A stretch of 64,000 nt of DNA from Formicarius rufipectus (taxonomy: Eukaryota; Chordata; Aves; Passeriformes; Formicariidae): the NCBI GenBank assembly GCA_013399695.1, contig VXAU01004729.1, positions 336,704 to 400,703 on the forward strand, read 5' to 3'. Below the pieces are notes generated by a model, which worked only from the letters and a program-made list of their open reading frames with translations, did not search any database and was not told the origin of the DNA. Shown here piece after piece: positions 13,520-25,960 of this stretch. Position numbers and translations under genes: made by a program. Position 1 is the stretch's first letter. Each line of letters starts with the position of its first letter.

Positions 13520-13804
13520 TCATGTATAGTGCAGTTGATCACCAGGGGTTATGCAGCCCTCTGCCTCATTACCCTTGCAAGATGCAGCAGCACAACTCTC
13601 CAGCTGCACATATTCTGGAAAACCAAATGATCTTTGCATGTTACTGAGACATCTGTTGTCACATAGGTTGTCCTGGTGGCATTCAGAAGTGTCCTCAAAC
13701 TCTCTGGACTTAATTTTAATTCTTGCCTGGTTCAAGTGTGAACAGTCATGATAAATACAGTCATGTAGCGCTAGTGTGATCAGTAGTGTTACTATTAAAG
13801 GCAT
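13520..13804 (-). CDS. Unrecognised 94-codon frame with signal-peptide-like start and eight Cys (doubtful)
   Basis: The frame starts with MPLIVTLLITLAL, a hydrophobic stretch resembling a signal peptide. Eight cysteines follow, at residues 16, 21, 42, 48, 52, 71, 76 and 84. An in-frame TGA lies 27 nt before the ATG, and there is a G at -3. I do not recognise a family; C42-C48 fits a CxxDxxC spacing but no full WAP or other domain is present. A 66-codon frame runs on the other strand over the same DNA, and frames of this length arise by chance in intronic sequence. There is no visible promoter, splice context or poly(A) signal. Chance or a decayed relic is more likely than a gene. Confidence 0.12.
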   Translation of the reverse strand: MPLIVTLLITLALHDCIYHDCSHLNQARIKIKSREFEDTSECHQDNLCDNRCLSNMQRSFGFPEYVQLESCAAASCKGNEAEGCITPGDQLHYT

Positions 13805-14372
13805 GGCATCAAAAGCAGCAGGAAGATGTCAGGCAAGTTAGTGCAGATACAGAGAAAATCTGAAAGCACTTCACACTTTAGAACAAGTGGCACTTGCTTT
13901 GCTCAAACACAACAAATGCTTCCCCCTGGCTCGGCAGTTGTGCTTTGTTTCCCTTCTCCCTCTTCAGCACCCAAATATTTATCTGAGCCTTTTCCACACT
14001 CTGTTTAGAGTAGATATAGGATAGTCACCCCTAGTTTAGTCCAGCTAAGATGAATACAAAAGAGGAAGAGGCAGAGAATCTCTGTTCCAAAGAAGTGAAT
14101 GCAGAGTCTAAACTGACACACATGGGAGAAGAGAAACTCTTCCAAATGATCACAACTTCAAATACCAGCATGCAATGATCCTGTTGGATGAATGAAAAAC
14201 TCAGGAGATGGATACATTATCTAACAGATCCTTTTCATCTTTTGGTGCTAAAGAGGCAAATCAGAGGAGGAACAGTTGAAACCAAGGTGAAGCTGAAAAA
14301 GGCAGACAAGCAAGTAAAAAAGGCAGGGGGAGGGGAATGGGAGGCAGAGACAGCAGAATAAGTGAGTTGAAG

Positions 14373-14403
14373 TAGAAAGAGAGAGAGAAAGAGAGGAGGA
14401 GGG
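14373..14403. repeat. Purine-rich (GA)n tract
   Basis: gaaagagagagagaaagagagg within a longer purine-rich stretch (14270-14450), which produces Leu/Ser/Phe-rich shadow frames on the minus strand. Confidence 0.85.
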
Positions 14404-14739
14404 AACAGACAGGCAAAAAGAACAAGAAATGGGCAGAGAACACACAAAAGAGACACATTTAAATGCTGTGTATACTGCAGGAGTAGAAGTCTGGATAAAT
14501 GTTACCTAGATTTGAGCCTCGGTTCCTCTGAGACATCAGAACTAAAGAACACATACGAGTGTTCATAATAACTACAAGGGAAAAAAGATACAAGACAGAA
14601 TTCTATCTAACAAAGCTGAAAAGAGTAAATAAAGCCACAAAAGGGTAATTCTCTTAATTATGAAGTAATTAAATGTGAGTGGCAGTTATGGGAAATATGG
14701 TCTTGAATGTGAAATACTTGCATTTGGGTCTGTTAAAAT

Positions 14740-14835
14740 CTTTACCAGATAAACTTCTTAACATTTATCTGCATCAGTTTTACTATACATAAAAAGGGCA
14801 TAATACTCCCAAAGATGTGGAAAGACTAAGTGACT
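14740..14835 (+). mobile_element. Ancient MIR-like SINE relic
   Basis: The segments aaacttcttaacatttatct, gcatcagttttactatacat and aaaaagggcataatactccc match the '...acttaacctct..cctcagttt.ctcatctgtaaaatgggataata' core of MIR at low identity. Confidence 0.5.
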
Positions 14836-16454
14836 CTTCTTAAATGTATGGAAATCCTCCAGTGATCACAGGTAAACAAGTGCAAAGTATTAATTAAGAT
14901 ATTGACAAACACACCAATGAGGAAGGAAAAGCAACAACAATTAAATAATTATACAATCTTTGCATATGAAATCAATTTTTTAAATTATTTTTATTTATTT
15001 ATTGTGCAAAACTGTCAACAGACTTGCTGGGTTGCAAGTGTCAACATTTTTTTTTTTTTTTTTTACCTGTACTCAATTGCTTTTTTCTCTCAATTTTCTT
15101 TATCACAAACAATGTAGCATAACAACACTTTAAACATGTTATTGATGTGAAAGACAAGCACAATGAACTGATGGCACTTGGGAAAAAACCTGATAGAAAC
15201 TTCACATGACTTGCGATTATAAATAGCAAACTATATTGAACTTGAAGTATGATATCATCACTATAACAATCTGACACCACGTCTACCCTGGAAAAGCTGT
15301 TATCAGATACTGTTTTTTTGTTTTCTTTCTAATGTTCTTTATGTTAACACAAAGAATGGTGTTTAACAAGCTATTTAATTAAACAGTCCTTGCACTCAGA
15401 TTCTATAGCAAAAGTTCAAACGTCTTAAAAGGCGAATGATTTCAGACAGGAAAGCTAAGACTCTAAAGTCTCTAAAAGAGGTCAGACAGCAACAGAACCC
15501 AACCTTTTCTGAAATTCTGAACATACAAGCCAATGGTGGACAATATTTAATTTTAAGAACAGTAAAGCAATTTCCATCTGTGTATATGGCTAATATTCCA
15601 CCTGCTTAGAAGGTGAGGTACTAAGGGATTACTCTGAGAATCAACAGAAAAGAAATTAAGAACAATATTATTAAAGATGCTCAAGTTTATTTCTCTGGTC
15701 TCTTTCCAAACCTCTTGACTCAATCTGAGTGTGAAAATGGTGTGCATGAACCAACTAGTTGTGGTAAATTAGGGCAGCAAATTACCCATTCCACCAAGAA
15801 GAACTATATTTACAAAAAATTAAGAAATCATCAATCAAAACTTATATCAATATCTGTGAGCACATAATTTGATTATACATATAACTGATTTTTCTTTTAA
15901 AATATCAGAACTGAATTATTGAAACTACACCAAGAATTTAACAATTTGAATGAGTTTGGTTCAGTTAATGGGATGTTGGTTTTGACCAAATGTCTAAATA
16001 TCCCCCCCACACTCCCTGCTCTGGTCCATGTATACATTCTGAGAGCATACCTTCTTAGCTGACTTCTAGCTCAACAGTTTTTTAGCCCTACAGAACAAGC
16101 ACAGCAATGGAAGAATAAACCACTTTTCCCAAACAGAAAATTGTATCTTATAATTTTGAATTTCATCATCTTTCAGCATGGACTTTGCTACAGAAAAGAC
16201 CATCATTCAACATTAGTGATTCCCCTTGCACTGTCCAGTGTACAGATTTTGTGAGTGAACCTCCTTTTGGATCTATAAAATACTCATACTCCTCCAGCTG
16301 GATTTAGTTTTGATTTTGTTCTGTGTTATTTATTTTTTGTAATTTCTCATAGATGTGAATGGCACAAGAGAGTCTGGCAGTCAAGATGCTGTCTATGAGC
16401 TACTGACTATAATCTACTTTTTTCAAGGGAATGATGATAAGAATGGGAATCCTA

Positions 16455-16560
16455 AGTCTAGATCCTTTTCCTGATTCTGCCAATGTTCTGTTCTGTGCCT
16501 CTGCTTCCCTCTTTGTATTGTAAAGATAATATTTATTTTCCTCTTTTACACTAAGGGAGT
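16455..16560 (+). mobile_element. Possible MIR-like SINE relic
   Basis: The segments ttctgttctgtgcctctgct, tccctctttgtattgtaaag and ataatatttattttcctctt resemble the 3' half of MIR (tctgtgcctcagtttcc..tctgtaaa..gataatatt.acctacct). Support is weaker than for the other relics. Confidence 0.4.
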
Positions 16561-18654
16561 ACAACTATTTGATCATGAAAACAGTTAAAAAAGTGTTGAG
16601 CTGCTGCTCAGAACACTGAATCATTATTTGCAAAGAGTCAGTTTATGGCCTTTAAGTTTTAATCACATGTCCTGTCTTCTGCAGTTTGAACCAGTGTAAA
16701 AGCTGAATGCCCCAGCTGTTCACTGCTAGCGGCATAATGGCTCTCTAGCCCTTTCTGTCAGAAAAGCCAGAGCTAACTTGCACATGTTCAGTTGGAGGAT
16801 TTTTCCAACCTGGTTTGTTTAGCAAGAACCAGGTTAGGGAGCAATTACACATGTAGCTACACTAGCAAATTCTCCAGTGGTGAGCAGAGGAGAACAGCTG
16901 GCAAAGTCACCTCTTCACTCAGCTCAGCAGGAATTAAACCAGGATTGGAGCCTCACAGTTGGGCTGTTCTTTAGAGTGAAAGTAATGTCACCCAAATCAA
17001 TAGAGCTACTAATCACATACATCTCTTTCATCTTATCACATCATGTGCAGAATCTGACCCAAAAAATAATTTTGACAAAAATAATTTCTTGTCATGTAAA
17101 GACATGTAAAGTTGCTGCACTAGCTGTTCCCAAAAGAGAAAATCTAAAGGGTCACTGACAACTCCACACCAAATACAGTAATGTAGCTGCTTGAAAAGCA
17201 AGCCTAAAAACTGAAGCACTCTAAATGCCCTTGGAGCACACACAGTCCAGAATGCTCCCTTAATCTGTAAAATTTTTTTGAGAATCACTTCTAAAAATGA
17301 GAGACTAACTCCTCCTCTAAAACATTAATCCCGATGAGACTGATGAGACTGTTGACCAAATTGCCATTCAGTGACATTCCAGAGAGAGGTATCTGTCCAC
17401 AAGAAACTTGGTTTATCACACAGAGGCCAGAGAAGCTTGCCAGGTCTTAATGCCTTTCAGCCATTACTGGCAATGTGACTGTGCTCAAATGTGAAAGGTG
17501 TTCTTGCATTACGTCTGTTAGCTTCAGGGTTCCTTGACTTCCTGTGCTCCATTAATGCATCCACTGAATGAAGCCATAAATACTACATTTTTCTTGCCCA
17601 CTGTTCTTTAATTTGGTATTTGGAAACATTATTAGTTAAAATGAGGGTATTACAAATAACCCCACCCACCATGCAGCACTAATATACAGCTAGAGGTGCT
17701 GTTTTTCCCTTGTTTCTCCCATGGAGCAAATGGTGAGGTTTTTCTCAAAAGTTACAGGGAAAAAGTTCTGGGATTTTAGGTTTGTTTTTTGGTTGGTTGG
17801 TTGGGGTTTTTTTGGGTGGTAGGGAAGAAGGGTTTCACTATGGATCTTGAACTGAACCGAAAATATCTGGCAATATTAAATAAATTGATTTTGAGTGGAT
17901 ACATGTACCCTACACCTCAAAAGACCTTCCATTTAGGGAAAATGCTAAAATATTTTAACACTTCCATCATGATTCAGGGGAAATTCACCACAGATGGATG
18001 TTTTGGATCTTTTCAAAGCATGAAATCTTTTCCTACAGGTATACATTTCTGTATTTGGTGTACAATGAGTGTGTATGAACACACAGTAAACATACTAGCA
18101 TTGACTGGAATTAGGTGATAACTTAGACAGGTTTGGACAGAAAAGTTACAAAGAACTATACTTCTGGACTGAGACTCAGATGTCCCTGAGTTCACTGTAG
18201 GACAGCCTACCAACAGTCCCATATCTCTGTGATATTCTGGATGATTTCTTTTGGTACTTCATACTTCTGATTCCCCTATAGGATGTCCAGGACATTCTAT
18301 TTGGAGCTTTTTGTGTAGAAAAGCTGCATATTAAAGCCTCAAACAATTCCATGAAAAATTCCAGTCTGTAATGATGAGCTTCATGGAACAATGCCTTTTG
18401 TTCAAAGGAGACATTACCTGTAGTTCTCAGTTGTAGGTAGTTTTACTGTTTTAGGGTTACTACAAATTTCCTTTCAAATTTCCCTGCGTGCTCCTTTTTG
18501 TCTGACACTCTCAATAGAGTTACTTTTAAAAAAGGACATTCTTATTATCAGAGATTTGATTAATTTTCCAAAGATGGCTCTACATAAATCTTTCACTAAG
18601 AAGTTTCCTTTTCTGCCATATACTGAGCTTTCTAGCTTTAATGAAAACAAAATG

Positions 18655-18822
18655 GACTTTTTTGCACAGAGATGTTTTGGAGACTACATCCTTAGGAATA
18701 TTCAAAAGCCATCCAGATATGGTCCTCGACAAGAAGTTCTAAGTAACCCTGCTTGCTCAGAGGCGTTGGACGAGATGACCTCTCTTCTGACTTTGAACAG
18801 CACGTGATTCTTTGAAATTAGA
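18655..18822 (+). mobile_element. CR1 LINE 3'-end fragment
   Basis: The plus strand shows attcaaaagccatccagata, then gtaaccctgcttgctcag, gcgttggacgagatgacctc and a terminal gtgattctttgaaat. This is the order of the CR1 3' end ('...aaccctgcttgagcagg...ggttggactagatgacctcc...gattctgtgaaat'). The left boundary is approximate. Confidence 0.85.
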
Positions 18823-20792
18823 CAGCTAAACTAACAGGGAGGCTCAGCTATCACAGGTCTTCATTCTCCCATTAACACAATCCACAGCCAAGTGCTAACG
18901 AAGTCAGTATGTGGCAAGTCTGTAACAGCTGCCCTTAACTTTAACTGATTATTGTTCTTATTTAACTGACATAATAGTCAATATACTGTTGTTGAACTAG
19001 TAATGGTTAAATTCATGCCACAAGGGCTAAAATGTAACTGAACTAGCCAGCTAAACAGAACTGTGACCTAATGGTGTATTATAGGCCTTTAGGTCACAAT
19101 CTCACTCTGTATCAACATCTATGTAAATACATTACAAGCCATTCCTGCATATATTGAGATCATTCCAACAGATAATTAAAACAAAATCAATACAAGCATG
19201 ATTCTACAACCTTTAAAACAAGGAAACTTCTGGACACAGAATTACATTCCATGCTTGTAATATATTACATTTAATTTAATTACATTTAGTAAACAACAGA
19301 TTTCTAATCTCTTAGATATGATGAATTTATTCCTTTGCAAATCGTATTCCTTCATCCTTCTTGATCAGTAACATCCAGAATCTAGGAATCTAAAATACGA
19401 TGCAATACGCAAATAATGCCATTATGGTATGTGTCTCTGTAAATAGCTCTCATAAATCTATCTTAATTATAATTATCTAGCATCTATAAATACATATAAA
19501 TGTATATCATACAAATATCATAGATATCTACTGTATGAATATCATGGATGTATACTTACTTGTTAATTTTAGACTGGTAATGGAAAAAATCCATTCTGTT
19601 GTATTTGAACAGGTGTAACCATTAACTTTTACAAAATAGATGTCTGAGAAAATCCTAAAACAGTACAGAACTCTATTCTGTATATATTCTAACAAGAATA
19701 ACAAAGTTTCTCTATTAAAGTTTTAGTTCCCCAAGACTGTTCTACAATTCAGTAACCTTTCCTGTGAAACTGCGTATAGATATAGATCATTTAAGAATAT
19801 GAGTGCAAAATGTGAAGACTTCCATAGGATTACATAAAGGTAAGCTATTCTTTTACAAAAAGGACACAAACTGAAGAGGAATTAAAAAATAAGGGTCAGA
19901 ATTCCTCAGACCAGCAATAAAGAATCCTATACCTTCTATAAAGTGTCAAGCATGCTACTATTCCCTAAGAAAATAAAAATATAAATCAGAAAATAAAATT
20001 TGCAAAGTTTTTCAGGCATGTCCACTTCAATAAATGTATGACTTCAAGACAATGCAGAGCTCCAACAAAGTCAGTAGCAATTAGAAGAATTCAGAAGTAT
20101 GTTGTATTAGATTATTAATCAGAAATAGTCTTACAAAATGTAATAAATTACTTTGGAAGGCAACATTCTTAAGATAAGCAACCATACATATTTATGACCA
20201 TACTCATAAAGCAAACCTGTCCACTTTTTTGTTTACTTATTTTCTGTTTTGTTTATCTATTTCAACCATTCTGCATGTAACACTTTCATTAAAGCTACCT
20301 TTCTAAAATGGCCTTATAAACATAATTTTCCTGTTTACACATGACACTATAAGGATACGTTCCAATGTAGGCATGATCACAACCCTCATTTCATTTATAC
20401 CTTATAAGATACCTTTCTAAAGAAGGAAAGAAAAGATGAAGGTGCTGCTGACTTGTATCTTAGTTTCTTAAGTCAAACAGTAGCCCTTGAAAACTTGCCA
20501 GCTGTCTTTGATCACCAAATCATGCTTGCAGCTAGCTAACCTCAGTATTTGCAGTATTTAAGGCATTTTCTGCAATAAGCATAAGCAAGTACAAATAAAT
20601 ACTACGGTGTGAAGGAACCCACATTTTTTAGCCCAGGAAAACTTGAATGTTTTGTTTTGCCAGCATCATCATTAGTCTTCAACATGCCAGACTACATGCA
20701 CTTATACATCTTTGGGTGCACCATCACTACATCCATACAACAACAAAAAATCAGTCAACTGAGTTTGGAAACATGCTTTGCTTTTTTCCTAC

Positions 20793-21028
20793 CTGAAGAA
20801 TGTAGCCTCGAACATAGTCTCGAAGTGTCCAGCCTAAGCCATGTAGAATATGCAACACCTCCTCTTGCTTCAGCACACTGAAGAGTCGGTCAAGCAGTAT
20901 CTTCAGTCTCACAGGTACAGCCTGAGTACCATATAGCATCAGGCTGCTTATGTCAAACACAACATTGGACTGCACAATCTCCACTTGAGTTGGGTGGTAG
21001 AGGTGCTGAGTACTAAGTTTGTCCAAGG
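20793..21028 (-). CDS. BNC2: BNC2 (basonuclin-2) internal coding exon, 236 nt, complete
   Basis: This exon encodes 78 whole codons, starting [14 protein letters not shown] and ending DYVRGYILQ, plus two bases that complete an alanine codon begun in the upstream exon. It contains the block conserved between basonuclins ([17 protein letters not shown], then [16 protein letters not shown]). [14 protein letters not shown] and [18 protein letters not shown] fit BNC2; as I recall, BNC1 differs at both. The acceptor is a good pyrimidine tract ending in ttttctttcag, and the donor is CAG|gtagga. The exon ends on a codon boundary. Basonuclin-2 is a nuclear protein with paired C2H2 zinc fingers. It is known from skin and mesenchyme and from pigment-pattern phenotypes (zebrafish bonaparte, human skin-colour association). 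The fingers are encoded further 3', outside this window. The frame is open and the splice sites intact, so this is a working exon, not a pseudogene. One residue (KQEEV) differs from the human KQDEV I remember. Confidence 0.96.
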
Positions 21029-21153
21029 CTGAAAGAAAAGGGTCAAGTATAAGGAAGGAGCAAAGGAAAGACAAGAAAACAACCCCAAAGAGTCATGTAT
21101 AAATATCATATTTGGCAGTTGCATTTATTTTCCAGAGAAATACCACCTGGATG

Positions 21154-22215
21154 ATTCACAGAATCATAGAATCACATGTTTGGGTTGGACAGGAGCTTTA
21201 AAGGTCATCGAGTCCAATATCCCTGACATGGGCAGGGACATCTTCAACTAGAGCAGGTTGCTCAAAGCCCTGTCCAACCTGACCTTGAATATTTCCACAG
21301 ATGGGGAAGTTAAAACATCAATGGGCAACCTGTTCCAGTGTCTCACTAGTCTAAATGTAAAATATTTCTCCTATATATCTAATCTAAATCTACCCTCTTC
21401 CAGCTTAAAGCCATTACCCTTTGTCCTATCACCACATGTCCTTGCCAGAAGTCCCTCCCCAGCTTTTTTTAGGCCCCCTTTCAGTACTGAAAGGATGCAG
21501 TCAGGTCACCCCAGAGCCTTGCCCAAGCTTCTTTTCAACTCTTTCCCAGGCTGAAGAGCCCCAACTCTCTCAGCCTTTCCTCAAAGGACAGGTGCTCCAT
21601 TCAGCTGATCCTCTTGGTGGCCCCTCTCTGGACTTGTTCCAACAGGTCCCTGTCTTTCCTTGGTGAGGGCCAAAGAGCTGGACTACTACAGCTACGGTCT
21701 CACCAGAACAGAACAGAGGGGCAGAATCATCTGTTCCACTCTGCTGGCCACATTGCTTTTGATGCAGCCTGGGATATGGTCAGCTTTCTGGGCTGCAAGT
21801 GCACATCACTGGCTCATGTCCAGCTTTTCATCCATTCAAGACCCCCAAGACCTTCTCTGAAGGGCTGCTCTTAGTGGGATCATCTCCCAGTTTGTACTCA
21901 TGTCTGGGAATGCCCCAGCCCAGGTACAGGACCTTGCACTTGGCTTTGCTGAACTTCATGATGTTCCCAGGGGCCCACTTCCTCAAGGTTGTCCAGGTTC
22001 CTCTTGTTGGCATACTGTCCTTCAGGTGTGTCACTTGTACCACTTGTCTTGGTGTCAAGTGCATATTTGCTAATATTCCCTCTATGTCATTGATGAAGAT
22101 ATTACAGAATATTTTTAAATTTAAATTTTTAAACAGTCCCAATACAGACCCCTGACAGACACCACTTGTCACTAAGAGGTTATCCTTCACAGATGTAATC
22201 CAAAACAGGACTGGT
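21154..22215 (-). mobile_element. CR1 LINE, 5'-truncated, with part of the reverse transcriptase frame
   Basis: Read on the minus strand, the element begins in the reverse transcriptase at VTSGVCQGSVLGL, passes FINDIEG and WAPGNIMKFSKAKCKVLYLG, and ends in the CR1 3' untranslated region with the avian-type end (agaatcatagaatc on the plus strand). The catalytic FADD-type motif is broken: it survives as YALDTK but in a shifted frame, so the copy is dead. The plus-strand mirror shows the usual CR1 phrases, such as ggttgctcaaagccctgtcc and gggcaacctgttccagtgtc. It sits in the same orientation as BNC2, about 125 bp upstream of an exon acceptor. The 5' boundary (22195-22215) is approximate. Confidence 0.95.
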
Positions 22216-23904
22216 TTCCAAAAGTCACAAATAATTTTGAATTCCTGTGGCAGAAGGATGCTCAGCTGAGACTCACACTACAATACTCATAGTTCAAGAG
22301 AAAATTATGATTAACTGATCACCAAGACTGAAGCTATGCAGAACTGATTGGAACTGTGAAAGGTTTGATACTTAATCCTTAGTGGCAAAAATAAAACAGA
22401 TACACTCTAAACCCCTGTCTTTTAAACATTTTAAAATTAAGTCCCCTGATTTACCATAAATTCCATTATGAATTTACTACTACTTGAGCTGGCCAGTTTT
22501 TTTGGTTTTTTTATCTGGACTTATGAATTCCATGAGTTTGGATATAAGAATAAGAGAACTTTGCAGGCTGAAGAGAGTTCTTACACCCTTGTGACATTAA
22601 GCAAGATGGAATTGCATATGACCTCATGCATTTTACTATCAATGTTTAAATTTATGTTTATTTCTATTTTATGGATTATGTTGCACCACCTAAGCTTCTC
22701 AGTGCTTTTTTAATCAAAATTTTAAGCATTTAAGGTAATCTTATAGGGACTTCTTCTGTACTTCAGTTTTTTCTTGGCTTATGGTCACGAGAGAGTTCAT
22801 GTACTCTTGATAAATTGCTTTCTTACATACAGACCGCAAAGGCCCTTATCGTTTACTTGCTGGCTTCATTCAACACTTTTACTCCAAGGACTACATTGTC
22901 AAAGAGTTCTGGTTTCCTCATACTTCATTTCTTGCAACAGATTTGTGAGATCTTTCCTATTCTAGTGGCTAAGTCAACTTTGAATAAACAGCTTAAATAT
23001 TAATTTAATATTCAAAGAAGATAAGGAATTGGCAAGCCTAAGGACTGCAGTCCTATGTCTCTCCACAAGACATTTATAGTGCAGAATGTGAAGGGTGAGT
23101 TTTTTTCTTCCAAAAGCTCTTCCAAAGCACTTTGGCTATATAGGTTTCATGATGTGGGACTGATTTATTTACAAGGTCTAGTGAATGGGATTTGACTGAA
23201 GCTTAAACTGGTTAAATACTGCTCTACTTTTTTTTTTTAATCTTTTTATGCATGATATTTTTCTTAAACGGTTGTTTCAATAATACCATAACAGACGTGT
23301 CATCAAAGTTATCAGCTGGAAAAGCCAAGAAAACTGATTTTGCTACTGTGCAGGTTGTGCTTTATATGTGATGATAGGTAGATATCTTATACAGTATATA
23401 TAGCTGGGGGACAGAGCAACCCTTTGGAAGGAACAAAATTAAGTATTTCTTTATAATACTATCATTACTCACAATAGGAATGCTGTAAATAACATTAGTG
23501 TTAATAGATAACACACCTTCTACCAGACTATTGAAATTATTAAGCAGATCTGGATGGCCCTGAGCTTTCTACCTTCAGCCTTACCGAATGAGAAAAGGGT
23601 CTGGAGATGTTAACAGGCATCTCCAAGTTTACACGAAGTCAGACCAGAGCCAAGACACAAATGGATATTTTCTGAATACTTGGTGCTTTTAATCACTACA
23701 TCATACTATATTTCTAATATATCTTAATATTTTTGTTGTTTCTATTAACAGTAAATACTATGCCTTTGAGGGAAAAAAAAAAAGAAAAAGACCTTCCAGT
23801 TGAAGACTTGTCTTGCTGAAGATTTTAAGGGCATTATTCTACTGTGATCTAAGTCAGAATGACTCCTAGACATCTTTAACTGAAGAGTACTGGGTGGATT
23901 ACAA

Positions 23905-23956
23905 AACTAATAGCTAGAATGAGATTAGATAACTAATGGCTAGAATGAGATTAGAA
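23905..23956. repeat. 26-bp tandem duplication, two copies
   Basis: The units at 23905-23930 and 23931-23956 differ at two positions (aactaatagc... versus aactaatggc..., and the last base). Confidence 0.95.
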
Positions 23957-25714
23957 GCTCTGTGGGTATATCTTCACTACATGTAACGTGACCATTCTGA
24001 GGATGATACCTTCGGAAAGGTTGAGAGGGAATAGAAGTAAAAAAAAAATTTGAGAAGGTCCTTTTAAATTACTAAACATACTCTTTAACTATTGGATAGA
24101 AATTTCTACAAGATAATCTATACTATTCAAGTGCAATATTTGTTTTCAAGCAGTATTATCTATACACATCTGCTTCTAAAAACACACACACTAATATACA
24201 TTAATATGGTGTTGGGATAACATTCCAAATGACAGTGAAATTATCTTCAATTTTGATTTGTGGCCTTATTCTGCATATCATGTAATAAACAAATAAGCAA
24301 TGAAGTTTATCCTTTTATCCTTTTGAAGTACAAGTCAGGATATGTACTGAAATGTGTGATACATAAAACAGCAAAACATTTATTAGTGCATAGGTGCATA
24401 AGAACATTTGGAAGCTCAAGAGATCTCAAGCTACATGATAAAAAAAAATATTGTAAACAAAAAGAAAGGAAGAAAGGAAACACAACTGTGTTCCTATGAG
24501 AAATAATGGAACTGTAAGAATCTGAAATTCTTTCAAATAATTGACTATTGATACCCCTTTAGCTTGTCATAAGAATGAAAATTTTCACTTCAATTTGTAA
24601 TTTATAAAAATGTTATTGTTTCTTTTAAAGAGACTACTAAGGATATTGTGAGAGAGAGAACTGGATTTCTGTAGTACTTCTCATTTCTCCTCCAGTACTC
24701 TTGGTGAACTAATGTCAATGTTCTGGATGTATTCAAGAGGTCATTCATGTTGACAGATACTTTTAGGGGTAAGATGTAAGAAAGGACTTGCCTACCTGAT
24801 TTTTTCTGTACGGACAAGCTTTCTGATTCTTGCGAAATCTCAGAGTAGATAGTTGTATTCTGCTGTCCTGCACTGCTCACATAATTCATGTGGATAAGGC
24901 ATTCGTCATCATATTCTGTTCTAAACTATTGGTTTAATTTATACATGCTAATGAACTGTTAAAAGAACCTGTTTCACAAGTGAATACATTCAACAGTATC
25001 TGCAGCAGTGTATGATTTCATGGGTACTTAGGAGGCTTCAAGATTCAATATGCTATAAGAGAATGTGTTTTATCATACCTGAAAAGTGACATAAACAGAT
25101 ACATCCTTATTATGAAGTTATCAGTGACGAACACCATAAAGCAAACATTAGAAGTCCCTTCCTGATACAGCATCAGGTATTACTCAGATTTTGTACTGTT
25201 TCAGTGGGATTAAAAGTTCACACATAAAAGTCATAACATGTTTATGACCTGCACAATACCTTGCAAAAATGACACTATGATGGAATCAGTTATGTGCTTA
25301 AACTAAAAAAGCTACATTTTCTTAACAGCTCTATTTAGTTCTTAGCGCTACCCTGATAGCCTGATATTCTTTAATTCAATGTACGTGGAAAGCTGTTCTC
25401 TGATACAGGAAGAAGAGATCTAATGAATCTTAAAATCACATACTTGCTGAGCAATCAATATTTTCATGGAATGGCCTAAAAAGACCCTTGTGTTTTAGTC
25501 TGAAAACACTCACCCGAGTAGTATTCCTGTGGTGAATTCCAAATTTCAAGTACTTGTGACATTTGTACAATTAAAAGAGGGAGGCCAAAAAGGATTATGC
25601 AGAAGACATTACAGAAGACTGCCTTATACACCCAAAAATTACTAACTGGATAATTATTACAGGAATTAACCTTTTAGTGCTGTTTTTCAACTCTGAAGTA
25701 CCAAATATGCACCA

Positions 25715-25960
25715 TAATAATTTAGAATATTTCAGTTGGAAGGGACCTATAATGATCATCTAGCCTAACTGCCTGAGCCATGCAGGGGTGATCATGATTT
25801 AAAACATACTGAGGGTGCCTTGCAAATGCTTCTAAAGCAGGGAGAGGCTTGGGGCATTGACTGCCTCTCTAGAAAACCTGTGGTTTGACCATCCTCTTGG
25901 TAAAGAAATCCTTCCTAATGTCATGCCACAACCTCGCCATGTTGGCTTATTCACTCTTTA
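25715..25960 (-). mobile_element. CR1 LINE 3'-end fragment
   Basis: The plus strand reads as an inverted CR1 3' end: ttcagttggaagggaccta, atcatctagcctaactgcct, then the conserved ctctagaaaacctg and ggtaaagaaatccttcctaa phrases. The latter is the complement of the CR1 'ttaggaaggatttctttac' segment. It lacks the terminal octamer-like repeats and is diverged. Both ends are approximate. Confidence 0.85.

Larger units (their letters stand above)
1..20792 (-). other. BNC2: BNC2 intron 3' of the complete exon (partial, runs off the window)
   Basis: The intron starts at the gtagga donor (20792) and does not end within the window: no minus-strand frame matching the large BNC2 zinc-finger exon is present. 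Recognisable content is two plus-strand CR1 3' ends (4088-4172, 18655-18822), probable MIR relics (14740-14835, 16455-16560), a palindrome at 7644-7665, an AT-only stretch at 10441-10563 and simple repeats. Stretches that look unique and motif-rich are 1920-2350, 4860-5420, 9900-10230 and 17380-17700. In the remainder I see ordinary AT-rich intronic DNA only. A minus-strand 94-codon frame at 13520-13804 is listed separately. Confidence 0.85.

Noticed and set aside
18176..18391. 71-codon minus-strand frame just upstream of the CR1 end
   Set aside because: It resembles neither CR1 nor any protein I know, and no continuity with the CR1 copy is evident.
21828..22190. 120-codon minus-strand frame, the joint-longest N-free frame in the window, as a gene
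   Set aside because: It is a broken CR1 reverse transcriptase fragment with a frameshift at the catalytic motif.
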